Shown one piece after another: positions 10,490 through 22,714 of a stretch of 64,000 nt of DNA. The notes below the pieces were generated by a model, which was given only the letters and a program-made list of their open reading frames with translations, was not told where the DNA came from and ran no database searches. A program made the translations under genes and the position numbers. Source of the DNA: Zea mays (taxonomy: Eukaryota > Streptophyta > Magnoliopsida > Poales > Poaceae); NCBI RefSeq assembly GCF_902167145.1, contig NC_050104.1:4836001-4900000 (forward strand), read 5' to 3'. Within the stretch, counting starts at the first letter, position 1; each line of letters opens with the position of its first letter.

Positions 10490-13400
10490 GTTTATGCATC
10501 CGGGGGCTCAAGTTGGATCATTGATAGCGGGTGCACAAACCACATGACTGGGGAGAAAAGGATGTTCTCCTCCTACGAGAAAAACCATGATCCCCAAAGA
10601 GCTATCACATTCGGGGATGGAAATCAAGGTTTGGTCAAAGGACTTGGTAAAATTGCTATATCACCTGACCATTCTATTTCCAATGTTTTCTTGTAGATTC
10701 TTTAGACTATAACTTGCTTTCAGTTTCTCAATTATGCAAAATGGGCTACAATTGTCTTTTTACGGATATAGGTGTTACTGTCTTTAGAAGAAGTGACGAT
10801 TCAGTAGCATTTAAGGGAGTGTTAGAGGGTCAGGTATGCTTAGTTGATTTTAATAGAGCTGAACTCGACACTTGCTTAATTGCTAAGACTAACATGGGTT
10901 GGCTCTGGCATCGCTGGCTAGCCCACGTTGGAATGAAGAACCTTCACAAGCTTCTAAAGGGAGAGCATATTTTGGGACTAACCAATGTTCATTTTGAGAA
11001 AGACAGGGTTTGTAGCGAGTGTCAAGCAGGGAAGCAAGTTGGTATTCACCATCCACACAAGAACATCATGACGACCGACAGGCCGCTTGAGTTACTCCAC
11101 ATGGACCTATTCGGCCCGATAGCGTACATAAGCATCGGCGGGAGTAAGTATTGTCTTCTTATTGTGGATGATTATTCTTGCTTCACTTGGGTGTTCTTTT
11201 TGCGGGATAAATCTCAAACCCAAGAGACCTTAAGGGGATTCTTGAGACGGGCTCAAAATGAGTTCGGCTTAAGGATCAAGAAGATTAGAAGCGATAATGG
11301 GACGGAGTTCAAGAACTCACAAATAGAAGGCTTTCTTGAGGAGGAGGGCATCAAGCATGAGTTCTCTTCTCCCTACACGCCTCAACAAAATGGTGTAGTG
11401 GAGAGGAAGAATAGAACTCTACTAGACATGGCGAGGACCATGCGTGATGAATACAAGACTTTGGACCGGTTTTGGGCGGAAGCAATCAACACCGCTTGCT
11501 ACGCCATCAACCGTTTCTACCTTCACCGAATCCTCAAGAAGACATCATATGAACTCCTCACCGGTAAAAAGCCCAATGTTTCATATTTTAGAGTCTTTGG
11601 TAGCAAATGCTTTATTCTTGTTAAAAGAGGTAGAAAATCTAAATTTGCTCCTAAGGCTATAGAAGGCTTTTTGCTTGGTTATGATTCAAACACAAGGGCA
11701 TATAGAGTCTTTAACAAGTCCACTGGACTAGTTGAAGTTTCTTGTGACATTGTGTTTGATGAGACTAACGGCTCTCAAATAGAGCAAGTTGATCTTGATG
11801 AGCTAGATGATGAAGAGGCTCCGTGCGTCGCGCTAAGGAACATGTCCATTGGGGATGTGTGTCCTAAGGAATCCGAAGAGCCTCCACAAGCACAAGATCA
11901 ACCATCTTCCTCCATGCAAGCATCTCCACCAACTCAAGAGGATGAAAATGAAGATCAAGAAGATGAGCTACCTCAAGAAGGGGACAATGATCAAGGGGGA
12001 GATGCCCATGATCAAGACAAGGAAGATGATGACGGTCCAAGACCGCCACACCCAAGAGTCCACCAAGCAATACAACGAGATCACCCCGTGAACTCCATCC
12101 TCGGCGATATTAATAAGGGGTAACTACTCGATCTTGTGTTGCTCATTTTTGTGAACATTACTCTTTTGTTTCCTCTATTGAGCCATACAGGGTAGAGGAA
12201 GCACTTCAAGATTCAGATTGGGTGTTGGCGATGCAAGAGGAGCTAAACAAATCCACGAGGAATGAGGTATGGCATTTAGTTCCACGTCCTAACCAAAATG
12301 TTGTAGGAACCAAGTGGGTCTTTCGCAACAAACAAGATGAGCATGGTGTGGTGACAAGGAACAAAGCCCGACTTGTGGCCAAGGGGTATTCACAAGTCGA
12401 AGGTTTGGATTTTGGTGAAACCTATGCACCCGTAGCTAGGCTTGAGTCAATTCGTATATTACTTGCCTATGCTACTTACCATGGCTTTAAGCTCTATCAA
12501 ATGGACGTGAAAAGTGCCTTCCACAATGGACCAATCAAGGAGGAGGTCTATGTTGAGCAACCTCCCGGCTTTGAAGATAGTGAGTACCCTAACCATGTTT
12601 ATAAACTCTCTAAGGCGCTTTATGGGCTCAAGCAAGCCCCCAGAGCATGGTATGAATGCCTAAGAGATTTTCTTATAGATAATGGCTTCAAAGTCGGAAA
12701 AGCCGATCCTACTCTTTTTACTAAAACTATTGCAAATGATTTGTTTGTATGCCAAATATATGTTGATGATATTATATTTGGGTCTACTAACAAATCTACA
12801 TGTGAAGAGTTTAGTAGGATCATGGTTCAAAAATTCGAGATATCTATGATGGGGGAGTTAAAGTATTTCTTAGGATTTCAAGTCAAGCAACTCCAAGAGG
12901 GCACCTTCATCAGCCAAACAAAGTACATTCAAGACATACTCACCAAGTTTGGGATGAAGGATGCCAAGCCCATCAAGACATCCATGGGAACCAATGGGCA
13001 TCTCGACCTCGACACGGGAGGTAAATCCGTAGATCAAAAGGTATACCGGTCGATGATAGGATCTCTACTTTATTTATGTGCATCTCGACCGGATATTATG
13101 CTTTCTGTATGCATGTGTGCAAGATTCCAAGCCGATCCTAAGGAAGTTCACCTTAGGGCCGTGACACGAATCTTGAGATATTTAGTTTATACTCCTAAGT
13201 TTGGCCTTTGGTACCCACAAGGGATCCACATTTAATTTAATTGGTTATTCAGATGCTGATTGGATTGGGTGTAAAATTGATAGAAAGAGCACATCAGTGA
13301 CTTGCCAGTTCTTGGGAAGATCTCTGGTGTCATGGGCTTCTAAGAAACAAAATTCCGTAGCTCTTTCTACCGCCGAGGCCAAGTACATTGTCGCAGGTCA

Positions 13401-13713
13401 TTGTTGCGCGCAATTTCTTTGGATGAGGCAAACCCTTAGGGACTATGGTTACAAATTAACTAAAGTTCCTCTCCTATGTGATAATGAGAGTGCAATCTGC
13501 ATGGCGGATAACCCCGTTGAGCACAGCCGCACTAAGCACATAGCCATTCGGTATCACTTTTTGAGGGATCACCAACAAAGGGGGGATATCGAGATTGCAT
13601 ATGTTAGCACTAAAGAAAAATTAGCCGATATCTTTACCAAGCCATTAGATGAGAAAACTTTTACCAAACTTAGGCATGAGCTAAATATTCTTGATTCTAG
13701 GAACTTTGATTGA
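10490..13713 (+). pseudogene. pol: Sirevirus pol (protease, integrase, RT, RNase H) with three frame breaks
   Basis: Copia-order pol. The protease motif DSGCTNHMTG lies near 10525. Integrase has the H-C zinc region (HRWLAHVGMKNL, CSECQAGK) and a core with HMDLFGP, IRSDNGTEFKN and PYTPQQNGVVERKNRT. RT carries the catalytic YVDDIIFG at about 12760. RNase H carries GYSDADWIGC, STAEAKYI and DIFTKPLDEK, ending at TGA 13711. The frame is lost just after 10693 (protease/integrase), near 12120 (integrase/RT) and near 13215 (RT/RNase H). Each break is a small indel, with clean coding on both sides. All catalytic motifs remain visible, so the copy decayed only recently. It lies in a different frame from gag, directly downstream. 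Confidence 0.92.
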
Positions 13714-14545
13714 CTCCTTGCACACATAGCTCATTTATATACCTTTGATCATCTCTTTCATTTGCTATGACTAATGAGTTCTTCAAGTGCATTTCATGCT
13801 AAGTCATAGATTGAAAGGGAAATGGAGTCTTCGGCGAAGACAAGGCTTCCACTCCACTCCATCGAATTATTCATCCTTCGCCGTCACTTCGCACCGTTCT
13901 CCAATTTGGTATAATCTTCACTCCTATATTATTTACCCAAGGGGGAGAAAGTTTGAAAAAGGGCTTATATTTCACTCACAAGTATCCGTTTTTGGCAATT
14001 CATGCCAAAGGGGGAGAAAGTATTAGTCCAAAGCAAAAGGACTGCACCACCACCAATTTCAAAAATTTGTAGTCCTTCAATTTGTATTAAAGAAGTGTTT
14101 TTAAAGATTTTCAAATTGGTATCTTATTTTTGATATAATTTCAAATTGGTATAACCTCTTCAAAATTAATATCTAAAACCCTCTTGAACACTAAGAGGAG
14201 AATTTCATCGAGAGGGAGTTTTGTTTAGGCAAAGGAAAAGCATTTGAAACAGGGGGAGAAAATTTCAAATCTTGAAAATGTTTCTCAAAATCTTACTCAT
14301 ATACCTTTGACTATTTGCAAAAAGGCTTTGAAAAGAATTTCCAAAAGATCTTGCAAAAACAAAACAAGTGGTGCAAGCGTGGTCCAAAATATTAAATATG
14401 AAGAAAGCATCCACGCATATCTTATAAAATGTATATTGGTTTAATTCCAAGTAACATTTGCACTTACCTTATACAAACTAGTTCAATTTTGCACTTATTT
14501 ATTTGCTTTGGTTTGTGTTGGCATCAATCACCAAAAAGGGGAGAT
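13714..14545 (+). other. Sirevirus 3' non-coding region with multiple polypurine tracts
   Basis: No gene. It contains repeated purine runs (near 13931, 14008 and 14252, each with GGGGGAGAAA) and the LTR-proximal tract AAAAAGGGGAGAT ending at 14545. Multiple polypurine tracts upstream of the 3' LTR are a described Sirevirus feature; the last one is the likely plus-strand primer. Confidence 0.8.
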
Positions 14546-15711
14546 TGAAAGGGAAATAGGATTACACCTTTTCCTAAATGATTTTGGTGGTTGAATTGCC
14601 CAACACAAATAATTGGACTAACTAGTTTGCTCTAGATTATAAGTTTTACAGGTGTCAAAGGTTCAACACAAACCAATAAAAAGACCAAGAAAGGGTTCAA
14701 ATAAAAAGAGCAAAAGACAACCCAAAGGCAGCCCTGGTCTGGCCCACCGGACATTGTCCGTTGCACCAGGGAGTTCCACTCCAAACTTGCCACCTTCGGG
14801 AATTCGGGGAGGCCGCTCCGCTATAATTCACCGGACTGTCCGGTGTAGCACTGGACTGTCCGGTGTGCCAAGCGGAGCAACGGTCGTCAGCGCCAATGGT
14901 CGTCTGCAACGCTACAGTGAACAGTGCAACTACGCGCGCAGAAGTCAGAGCAGGCGCCAGAAGGCGCCCGGACAGTGAACAGGACCTGTCCGGTGCACCA
15001 CCGGACTGTCCGGTGGCCCCGTTGTCAGAAGCTCCAACGGTCGGAACCCAATGGCCTGGTGACGTGGCTGGCGCACCGGACTGTCCGGTGCGCCATACGA
15101 CAGAAGCCTTCACCAACGGTCATTTTGGTGGTTGAGGCTATAAATACCCCCAACCACCACACTTCAATGCATCCAAGTTTTCAGCCATCAAACTTCATAC
15201 AAGAGCTATAGACTTCATTCCAAGACACAAACAAAGAGATCAAATCCTCTCCCAAGTCCAGAATCACTCCAAACAAATTAGTGACTAGAGAGAGAGACTT
15301 TTGTGTTCTTTTGAGCTCTTGCGCTTGGATTGCTTTTCTTCTTCCCCATTTCTTGTTTCCAAGATCATTGTAATCAAAACAAGAGACACCAATTGTGTGG
15401 TGGTCCTTGTGGGGACTTACTGTCCCGTTTGATTGAGAAGAGAAGCTAACTCGGTCTAGGTGACCGTTTGAGAGAGGGAAAGGGTTGAAAGAGACCCGGT
15501 CTTTGTGACCACCTCATCAGGGAGTAGGTTTACAAGAACCGAACCTCGATAAAACAAATCATCGTGTCATCCGCTCTTATTCGCTTGTGATTTGTTTTCG
15601 CCCTCTCTTTCGGACTCGATTATATTTCTAACGCTAACCTCGGCTTGTAGTTGTGCTTAAACTTTATAAAATTCAGATTTGCCTATTCACCCCCCCTCTA
15701 GGTGACTTTCA
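14546..15711 (+). repeat. 3' LTR of Opie-like Sirevirus
   Basis: 1166 bp, starting TGAAAGGGAAATAGG and ending GACTTTCA. It carries the TATA box at 15139 and the same palindrome set minus about one unit. It pairs with 6605-7796. Confidence 0.93.
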
Positions 15712-15716
15712 GAACC
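15712..15716. other. Target-site duplication (GAACC), right copy
   Basis: Partner of 6600-6604. Gypsy-derived sequence resumes immediately after it. Confidence 0.9.
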
Positions 15717-17147
15717 CACTCTAGAGTAAGACATTAGGAAGGGCCAGAAGGATGATGAGAAGATCAACGAGATCCGGCAACTGATCATATATGGAAAAGG
15801 CAAGGATTTCCGTGAAGACGCAGAAGGAGTGATATGGTTCAAGGATAGACTGTGTGTTCCCGACATCAAATCAATCAGGGAACTAATTCTCAAGGAAGCT
15901 CACGAGACAACATATTCTATACATCGTGGTAGTGAGAAGATGTACCAAGACCTGAAGAAAAGATTCTGATGGTACGGTATGAAAAGGGAGATAGCAGAGT
16001 ATGTGACAGTTGTTAGAGGATTAAAGCAGAACATCAGAGACCTGCAGGTTTGTTGCAGCCATTGAAGATTCCTTAGTGGAAATGGGATGAGATCGAGATG
16101 GACTTTATAGTCGGGTTGCCTCGCACTCGTACTGGTTATGATTCCATTTGGGTGTAGTGGACCGTTTGACAAAGGCAGCCCATTTCATACCAGTCAAGAC
16201 CACCTACAACTGTGTGGTGTTGGTCGAACTATACATGTATCGGATTGTGTGCTTGCATGGCGTTCCAAAGAAGATAGTATCAGATAGAGGCACTCAATTC
16301 ACCTCTCATTTTTTGGCAGCAATTGCATGAGGCCTTGGGCACACACTTGAAGTTCAGCTCAGCTTATCACCCGCAGACAGATGGTCAAACAGATAGAACC
16401 AACCAGATTCTTGAAGACATGTTGAGGGCTTGTGCTTTGCAAGACAAGATAGGTTGGGACAAGAGGCTACCGTATGCAGAATTCTCTTACAACAACAGCT
16501 ATCAGGCCAGTCTGAAGATGTCACCATTTGAAGCGCTTTATGGTAGGAATTCCAAGACTCCATTGCATTGGGACCAACTCAGCGAGAGACAGGTGTCCGG
16601 TCCAGATGTTTTACTTGAAGTTGAAGAGAACATCAGAATGGTCCGAGAGAATCTGAAGGCAGCGCAGTCCAGACAGTGAAGCTATGCTGACACCCAAAGA
16701 AGAGAACTGAGTTTTGAAGTAGGAGACTATGTCTACTTAAAGGTGTCACCAATCAGAGGAATCAAAAGATTCAGAGTCAAAGGCAAGCTAGCACCTCGAT
16801 ACATCAGACCATATCAGATTCAAGCAAGGCGTGGAGAAGTGGCATATCAACTCAGTTTACCAGAGAATCTGTCAACTGTGCATGATGTGTTCCATGTGTC
16901 TCAACTGAAGAAATGCTTGAGAGTGCCAGAAGAACAGTTGCCAACAGAGAACCTTGAAGTTCAAGAAGATCTGACATATATTGAGAAGCCAACTCAAATT
17001 CTGGAAATAGCAGATCGGGTCACTCGGAGAAGTATCATCAGGATGTGCAAAGTCAAATGGAGCCATCACTCAGAAGAAGAAGCAACCTGGGAAAGAGAAG
17101 ATGATTTGAAAGCCAAATACCCTGAGCTCTTTTCTAGCCAACCTTGA
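15717..17147 (+). pseudogene. pol C-terminal part (integrase and chromodomain) of the gypsy element
   Basis: This continues the gypsy pol after the copia insertion. The integrase N-terminal zinc region is recognisable but broken, including a TGA at 15967-15969 and frame changes near 16000-16150. The integrase core is readable from 16148 (VDRLTKAAHF, VSDRGTQFTSHF) and, after a one-frame shift near 16328, as FSSAYHPQTDGQTDRTNQ to about 16679. The last segment, 16743-17147, holds the GPY/F-like region, VFHVSQLKKCL, and a chromodomain-like tail (CKVKWSHHSEEEATWERE). Chromodomains are thought to steer insertion into heterochromatin. Nonfunctional. Confidence 0.88.
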
Positions 17148-17170
17148 ATCTCGAGGCCGAGATTCTTTTT

Positions 17171-17184
17171 AAGGGGGATAGGTC
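17171..17184 (+). other. Polypurine tract of gypsy element
   Basis: AAGGGGGATAGGTC directly precedes the 3' LTR start TGTAACACCC at 17185. Confidence 0.75.
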
Positions 17185-18103
17185 TGTAACACCCTGAATT
17201 TGGGGGTATAAAATTTCTTTCTTATTATCATCCTAGGTTCTATCTCTCTCTAGATTCTCTCTCTCTTTTTTCCTTTTGAGTAATATAGCTTAATTAAGGA
17301 GGGATTAATTATTTATTTTTGCCAAAACACTATGAGTCATGACATGTTGCATCATGCTGAGATTAAATATTCTTTGAATTGTTGCACATGTTTGAATTAG
17401 TTTGAATTTGAAACTTGGTTTAAATTTGAATTGAAAAACCTAGAGAAAAAGAAATGGAAAAGCAATTAGAAAATCCAGGGAAAAAGAAAAAGCCAAAGCA
17501 GCCCAAGACGGCCCATCCAGCCCAGTGGGGTCGCGCGCCCACGCCGCCTGACAGGTGGGCGCCACCTGTCAGCGGCGGTTTCCTCCCCCGCGTGCTCACT
17601 CTCTCCCTCTCTCTGCCCAGTCGGGCCAGGCTGTCGGTGCCAGTTGCCTTCGCCCTCGCGCCCCTCTTCCCTCTCCGCCTCGCGGGCTCGCTTCGCCAGA
17701 CATCGATCTGTTGCCCCCACGCGCCTCTCTCTCTCTCTCTCTCTCGCTGCGCTGTGGGACCCCCTGTCAGTTCCGCCTTCCCCGCGCCTCGTCGTGGACC
17801 AGCGCGCGCACACTCGCGCACGTCGCTGGAATCCTCGGCCACGTCGCCTGCCCACGCCCCCAGCTCCTTTTTGATCCCCGCCTGCGCCCGCACTCACTTC
17901 CCTGTCCCATTTTGCACAGCCTCACTCTCTCTCACGCACTCTGCCCACGCCTCTCAGCTTCGCCGGAGACCCGCGCCCGCCGTGCCGGTCTTTTAGCTCG
18001 TCGGAGGCCACGCCAAGCGACCTCGAGCTCCGCCCCGAGGTGAGACATCCGTTCCCGTGCTTGGTTTTCCCTATTCACGCCTGCCCAATCTGTTTGCTTA
18101 TTC
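17185..18103 (+). repeat. 3' LTR of gypsy element, truncated
   Basis: It starts TGTAACACCC. A purine-rich stretch is followed by a GC-rich block (17500-18040), whose several long open frames on both strands are composition artefacts. Gypsy LTR-like sequence stops near 18103 and an unrelated copia remnant begins, so the R/U5 half seen at 1-1847 is missing here. The exact breakpoint is approximate. Confidence 0.7.
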
Positions 18104-18420
18104 AGGTTGGGGGCACCACAAGTTTTGTCTATTTACATGTTGATCAGGTAGATGTGGCCGAAAAGGATACAATCCAAAATGACCTCTATACATTAGAGTT
18201 CTATCAAATAGTTATATTATCTGATCACAAGAGCCGATGACTTAAATTGGGCCAGAGCTCATATTTTGGGAAGAAAGCAAGTTGCATAATCTATTGTTTC
18301 CCGAAAGAGTCTGGTAGTACCAGGTGCTTTTGGTTCACCAAGCTCCACCAAAAGGTAGGGGAGCATGTGTTGAGCACCATATTTGGCACCTGGGCATGGC
18401 CAGACGATTCAGCCCTGTGG

Positions 18421-18630
18421 AGTCCTATAGAGGGTCTGATGATTTTTAGCCAAAAATCTTGATACTAGCTTGTTCACTGTAGAGGGCCCGGTGCACACAA
18501 GACCAAGTCCTGTAGAGGGTCCGGTGCACCCATACTAAAGGGTATAAGTCCTTTCTCCTTGGTTCTTCTTCCAATCAACTTGAACTTTCTTGGGCACCTT
18601 CATATGACTTAGATAAACATAATTAGAGTG
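18421..18630 (+). repeat. Inverted repeat, left arm
   Basis: This region is a close reverse complement of 19937-20145. Shared landmarks are GATTTTTAGCC, the CTTGGTTCTTCTTCCAATCA core and TTTCTTGGGCACCTT. Arm length is about 200 bp with scattered mismatches and the loop is about 1.3 kb. Confidence 0.8.
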
Positions 18631-19936
18631 TAATCTAGTTGACTAAGTCCCAGAAACTTACCTCTTTCTCAACCTCTCAACTTCTCTGTTTCTCCTCAAA
18701 TAGGGCCCAAACGACACTTTCTCTACAAACCAAGTTAGAGAGCAAACCAAAATGCCAAATGCATAGTAAAAGGTGTATGTAACATATTCAAACACTCAAA
18801 CCTTACATACTTGACATTTTTCATCGTTTTTCTCTTTTTGGCCTTTTTGAGCTCAAGGTTGGACTCCAAATCCTCAAGTTGACATAACTTGAACTTAATG
18901 ATTATCTATGAGCTCCAACACCCTGCAATGGTCACAAAGAACATTTCCAAACACATGAATGACCTAAACTAAAAGTCAAAGTGTACTTAGCTCTTTTGGG
19001 TCCCTTCCAGGTTCTGACTATGATACTTCTCCACTTTCTTGTGACCATGTACTACTACTTGAGCTAGGCTATTGAACCTTATGACTTGAACCATAAATCC
19101 TAGGAATTACATCAATGGTTCCAAGTCATGTCCTTATGTTGTGGTCCTCAAAGCACCAGGACTCTTCTTAGCTTGACTAACCTTGACTTCTTGCAAGCCA
19201 TCTTCTTCACTCCTAGCTTTATGTACCCAGTCTTCTTGACCTTCTCCCGTGCACTTGGGTTCCTCAAAGTTCTTATTGCCTTTGTCCTTAGTTTGATCAG
19301 CTGTCTCCAAGTTATGCACATCGAGTTCCACATAGTCATTGTCCATCATTCAACTTTTACTTATGTTGTCCACAAACCATAGTCATCTAAGCTTGTGTGG
19401 ATCATCAGACATGTATTCATGTGTTGAACCTCTTAGTATTTTCACTTAGCACCTATTCAACACTTAACACCCTGATTAGACCTTTAATTGTGTTGACACT
19501 TAAAACACCAAAACCCACAAGGGAGCTTTAAATCTCCCCCTTTTTGGTGATTGATGATAACACAATTAAAGCTTATAGAAGATAGACAATAAAGCACAAT
19601 TTTGAATCCTAAGCTATAGAATGCTCCCCCTAAATATGTGCTTTCATAGAAATCTCAACTTTGCCTCAAATGCCAAATTGCACATACTTAGGCTAAAGTG
19701 CGAGGCATTTCGACATCTTAGCATTCGTGGGGTGCATAGTGTCATAAAACAAACTGTGATGCTCATGGCATTCAAATGCACACAATCGAAGCTTTGTGAT
19801 AACTACTCCATAACACACCATATGAATAATTATCACATGAATATCTTATCATCAAGATAAGCACTATGCACCAAATGGATATCAATTCAACACATTGATA
19901 ATAATTATCAACAATCTAAGACAATGCTATACCCTA

Positions 19937-20145
19937 ACATTCTCATTATGGTTATCTAATTTATAGGAAGGTGCCCAAGAAAGTCCAAGTTGATTGGAAG
20001 AAGAACCAAGGAAAAAGGACTTAGAACATGTAGTGTGGGTGCACCAGATCCTCTACAGGACTCGGTTCTGTGTACACTGGAGACTCTATAGTGAATAGAC
20101 TGGTATCAAGATTTTGGCTAAAAATCATTGGGCCCTCTATAATAT
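19937..20145 (-). repeat. Inverted repeat, right arm
   Basis: Partner of 18421-18630; TGATTGGAAGAAGAACCAAG here pairs with the left-arm core. It lies on the internal side of the minus-strand polypurine tract, so one arm is in the LTR and the other in the 3' non-coding region. Confidence 0.8.
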
Positions 20146-20474
20146 TCGGTCCTGTGCACCGGACCCTCTAACCATTTCTAAAATCATGCTCTAAAAGATA
20201 GAAGACAATTTTACATCAAGAACCCAAAATAGTTTCCAAATCAGTTCAAACATTTTTATATTTTCCTTACACATTTGATTTGGAAATCCTAACCATACTT
20301 ATTAATCGTCTTCATGTCCTTCTAGCTTTAAATTGGCCAATTCATACGCGCACATATATTTTCACACGTTTGGATTGATTTTACCAAGTGCTAAAAGATC
20401 TAAATTAAGATAAGAAGTTGTTAGAGAGTGAATTTTTAATCATGCAAAAATCCGGTGGGTTTCAAAACTACTTA

Positions 20475-20564
20475 GGGCTAGTTTGTAAACTCAAATCCCC
20501 TTGAGATATGAGGGGATTAGGGCAAATCTAGTTTATTTCAACTTAATCATTTCCAAACTAACCC
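20475..20564. mobile_element. 90-bp Tourist-like MITE
   Basis: The ends GGGCTAGTTTG and CAAACTAACCC are imperfect inverted repeats flanked by TTA on both sides (20472-20474, 20565-20567). This fits a PIF/Harbinger-derived MITE. Too short to code. Confidence 0.65.
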
Positions 20565-20567
20565 TTA

Positions 20568-20978
20568 GATCATTTTCAATAGTACCTCAAATGACTACCC
20601 TGTTTTGAATTATAGGACACAACACTTAAAAACTACTCCAAGTCTCCAATAGTGTTCCATTTTATATTTTTTATAAACAAAATACATGACAGAGTCTAAA
20701 GTGGGTCGAAAGTGCCTCAAATATAGGACACCTATTGAGCTTCTTGTCTCTAATTCTCGATCGAATCTTGTAACGACCACCACCCTCTCACATTAATTTC
20801 ACTAGACCATCGCTGTCTTCACATTGCATCGACTATCGCCGCCATCATATTCCTCCATATCGTTGTCGTCTTCTTGCATTGACCGGTGCTGCCGTCACCT
20901 TCACCTAGAGGCGGACCTAGCCAAAAGTTTGAATGGAGACCTAAAACCTAAGTCGAGATTTAAATAGAAACCTACTTA
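20568..20978. other. No gene seen
   Basis: Non-coding stretch up to the Harbinger element. I see no convincing open frame or repeat. Confidence 0.5.
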
Positions 20979-22714
20979 GGGCATGTTCGCTTAGGCCCTT
21001 CCCGGTGGGGATTGCAGCCCAATCCCCGTGGACCTCCGCCGCCTGGAAGTAATCCCGGCCCAAAAGAAAATAGTGTTCGATTAAGCCTCCCATGGGCTAC
21101 ATCCCGGCTCAGCCCGGCCTTTCCCCGCCACCCCGGCCTTGGAACGGCGCCCGCTCGATAGGGGGTGGAGCATATCCCATCAAGCGCTGTCAAGCGCACG
21201 TACGTGAAGCAGCACGCGTGAAGGCAAGCGAAGGCGGTGGCGGCGACGCGAGATTCCCCGCTCCAGCGGTGGCGGCGACGCGAGATTCCCCGCTCCGTCG
21301 TCGATCTCTTCCGGCGGCTACCTTCTCCCTGGTATTCTTATTCCTCCTGTCTCTTCTATCGCAACTAGGATCTACTCCGGCATCGATCTCCTCAAGCATT
21401 TAGGGTTCTTGATTCTTGCGTCGATGTCGTCGCGGAGTTCTATCACCACCTGGAGCAACCCCATGACTTCAATCAGAGGTCCGAGGACCTATACCGGTGG
21501 TACCATCGAGCTCAACTCGTGGATCCCAGATGAGCGGCCACCCGTGTGGAATTTGATTGCTAGGCGGCCATCTTGGGGAACTTCGTGTATAACTGCGTCG
21601 TGATGGGTTGCTGAGTCCACTGAATAAAGATACAAGTGAAGTGGACTTCCTCAGATTTATTATTCTTCATAGCGATTCCTACCGTCTGCGCGGTTCCAGA
21701 ATTAACTGGACATCGGCTGATTGTCCGCAGTCTCATGTAACCATTGCGTTCTAATACTCCTATTTCCCAGCTAATCCATTCTTACATTTTGCATTTTCAT
21801 CAGCTGATCGTGATTCCAAAGATACGAGACTGCCAAAAAAATGTCATATTAAATAGTTGGTTCGCCTGTAGGTGCAAGAAATGCTACTACTTCTTTTCCG
21901 TTCATCTTGCATGTTCCATACTGTGCATATCTTTCTTGATGTTATGGGCCACTAAGCTGGTGCTTGGTGCTGACATGTGTGAACTGCTCTGCATTGAATT
22001 TCCATGCTGCATACGCTGGATCCACTTGGCTCTAAAATGCATATATTATTTGCTGGTATTTGATTGAATTGATGTTTGGACTAAGTCATACTTCTGTGAA
22101 CGCACAAATCTGATGGAGTCTTGCGTTGTTTTCACAATTGGTATCTAAAAAGATTAGAAACAAAAAAAGGGTACTTATTCGATTGGTGGTCGTCTTGAAG
22201 CCATGTTGCAATAGTCTGTATTTCTTCACCTAGAGTCTATGGTTGTACTCTTGATGTTTATAGTTTATAATGGTTACCCATCATCATTAGTTGTGAACTG
22301 TGATTGGTCAAAACTACTAGTTATATGCACATAATACTCCCGAGACCATATATATATATTAGTTACTCACTGATTACCTGCTCTTCTGGATTTAAAGAAA
22401 ATACTCTGAGGTCTAAATGCTAGATCAAATAGTACAATAATTTATTTCCAATTATTAGAAGAACTCTGCCAATACAAATCTCATTTATTTCCAATTTATT
22501 TCCAATTAATTGTCTAGATGTATTTCTAACAAAAATCTATTATATTTCTAGATTATTCCTGTATCGGTTCGAGTTGGAGAAGACGAGCTTCCACCGTCTT
22601 GGGACCCTATACCCTCTCCTTTAGGTACTTGTTATATCCTATATGTTCTTTATTACATCATGTTTTGTTTTTGTTGGTGTTTATTTCCTGTTATGAATTT
22701 CTTTTTAGTTAGCA
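20979..22714 (+). other. Harbinger 5' subterminal and leader region
   Basis: No supported gene. The first 400 bp is GC-rich and includes a 32-bp tandem duplication (21236-21296, unit around GGTGGCGGCGACGCGAGATT). The rest is AT-rich, intron-like sequence. An acceptor-like TTTTTAG lies just before the ATG at 22715, so part of this region may be 5' UTR and introns of the transposase transcript. Confidence 0.5.

Larger units (their letters stand above)
6605..15711 (+). mobile_element. Opie-like Ty1/copia Sirevirus, complete, nested in gypsy pol
   Basis: Two LTRs (6605-7796 and 14546-15711) flank gag, protease, integrase, RT and RNase H in copia order. The element starts TGAAAG and ends TTTCA, and is bordered by the direct repeat GAACC at 6600-6604 and 15712-15716, a perfect 5-bp target duplication. 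PBS, polypurine tract and several internal GGGGGAGAAA tracts are Sirevirus hallmarks. Assignment to the Opie family rests on my recollection of its LTR and is less sure than the Sirevirus call. Pol has three small frame breaks, so this copy is probably non-autonomous, though structurally whole. Confidence 0.95.
1..18103 (+). mobile_element. Ty3/gypsy chromovirus (Tekay-like), decayed and nested
   Basis: Composite call. An LTR ends at 1847 and is followed by a primer-binding site, an extra ORF, gag, protease, reverse transcriptase and RNase H. After a copia insertion (6605-15711) come integrase and a C-terminal chromodomain, then a polypurine tract and the start of the 3' LTR at 17185. The order PR-RT-RH-INT plus the chromodomain places it in Ty3/gypsy chromoviruses, and LTR ends of the form TGTAACACC...GGTGTGACA suit the maize Tekay/Prem1/Xilon group. 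The exact family is an inference. The element cannot move by itself: it has many nonsense codons, several frameshifts and a truncated 3' LTR. The left end lies outside the window. Confidence 0.9.
18104..20474 (-). mobile_element. Degenerate Sirevirus-type copia remnant
   Basis: Read on the minus strand, an AAAAAGGGGGAGATT tract (reverse complement near 19531-19545) with the typical CACCAAAAAGGGGGAG context is followed leftwards by LTR-like sequence. A second GGGGGAGC tract lies near 19623. Motifs such as GAGGGTCCGGTGCACC recur. No gag or pol is visible and short open frames here are not supported. Boundaries are approximate. I infer a 3' LTR plus 3' non-coding region; the body is absent or unrecognisable. 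Confidence 0.5.

Noticed and set aside
17454..18043. Several overlapping long ORFs on both strands
   Set aside because: They lie in the GC-rich half of a gypsy LTR, overlap in many frames and have low-complexity composition; no domain is visible.
21092..21403. ORFs on both strands at the Harbinger left end
   Set aside because: Caused by a GC-rich 32-bp tandem duplication; no start context or domain.
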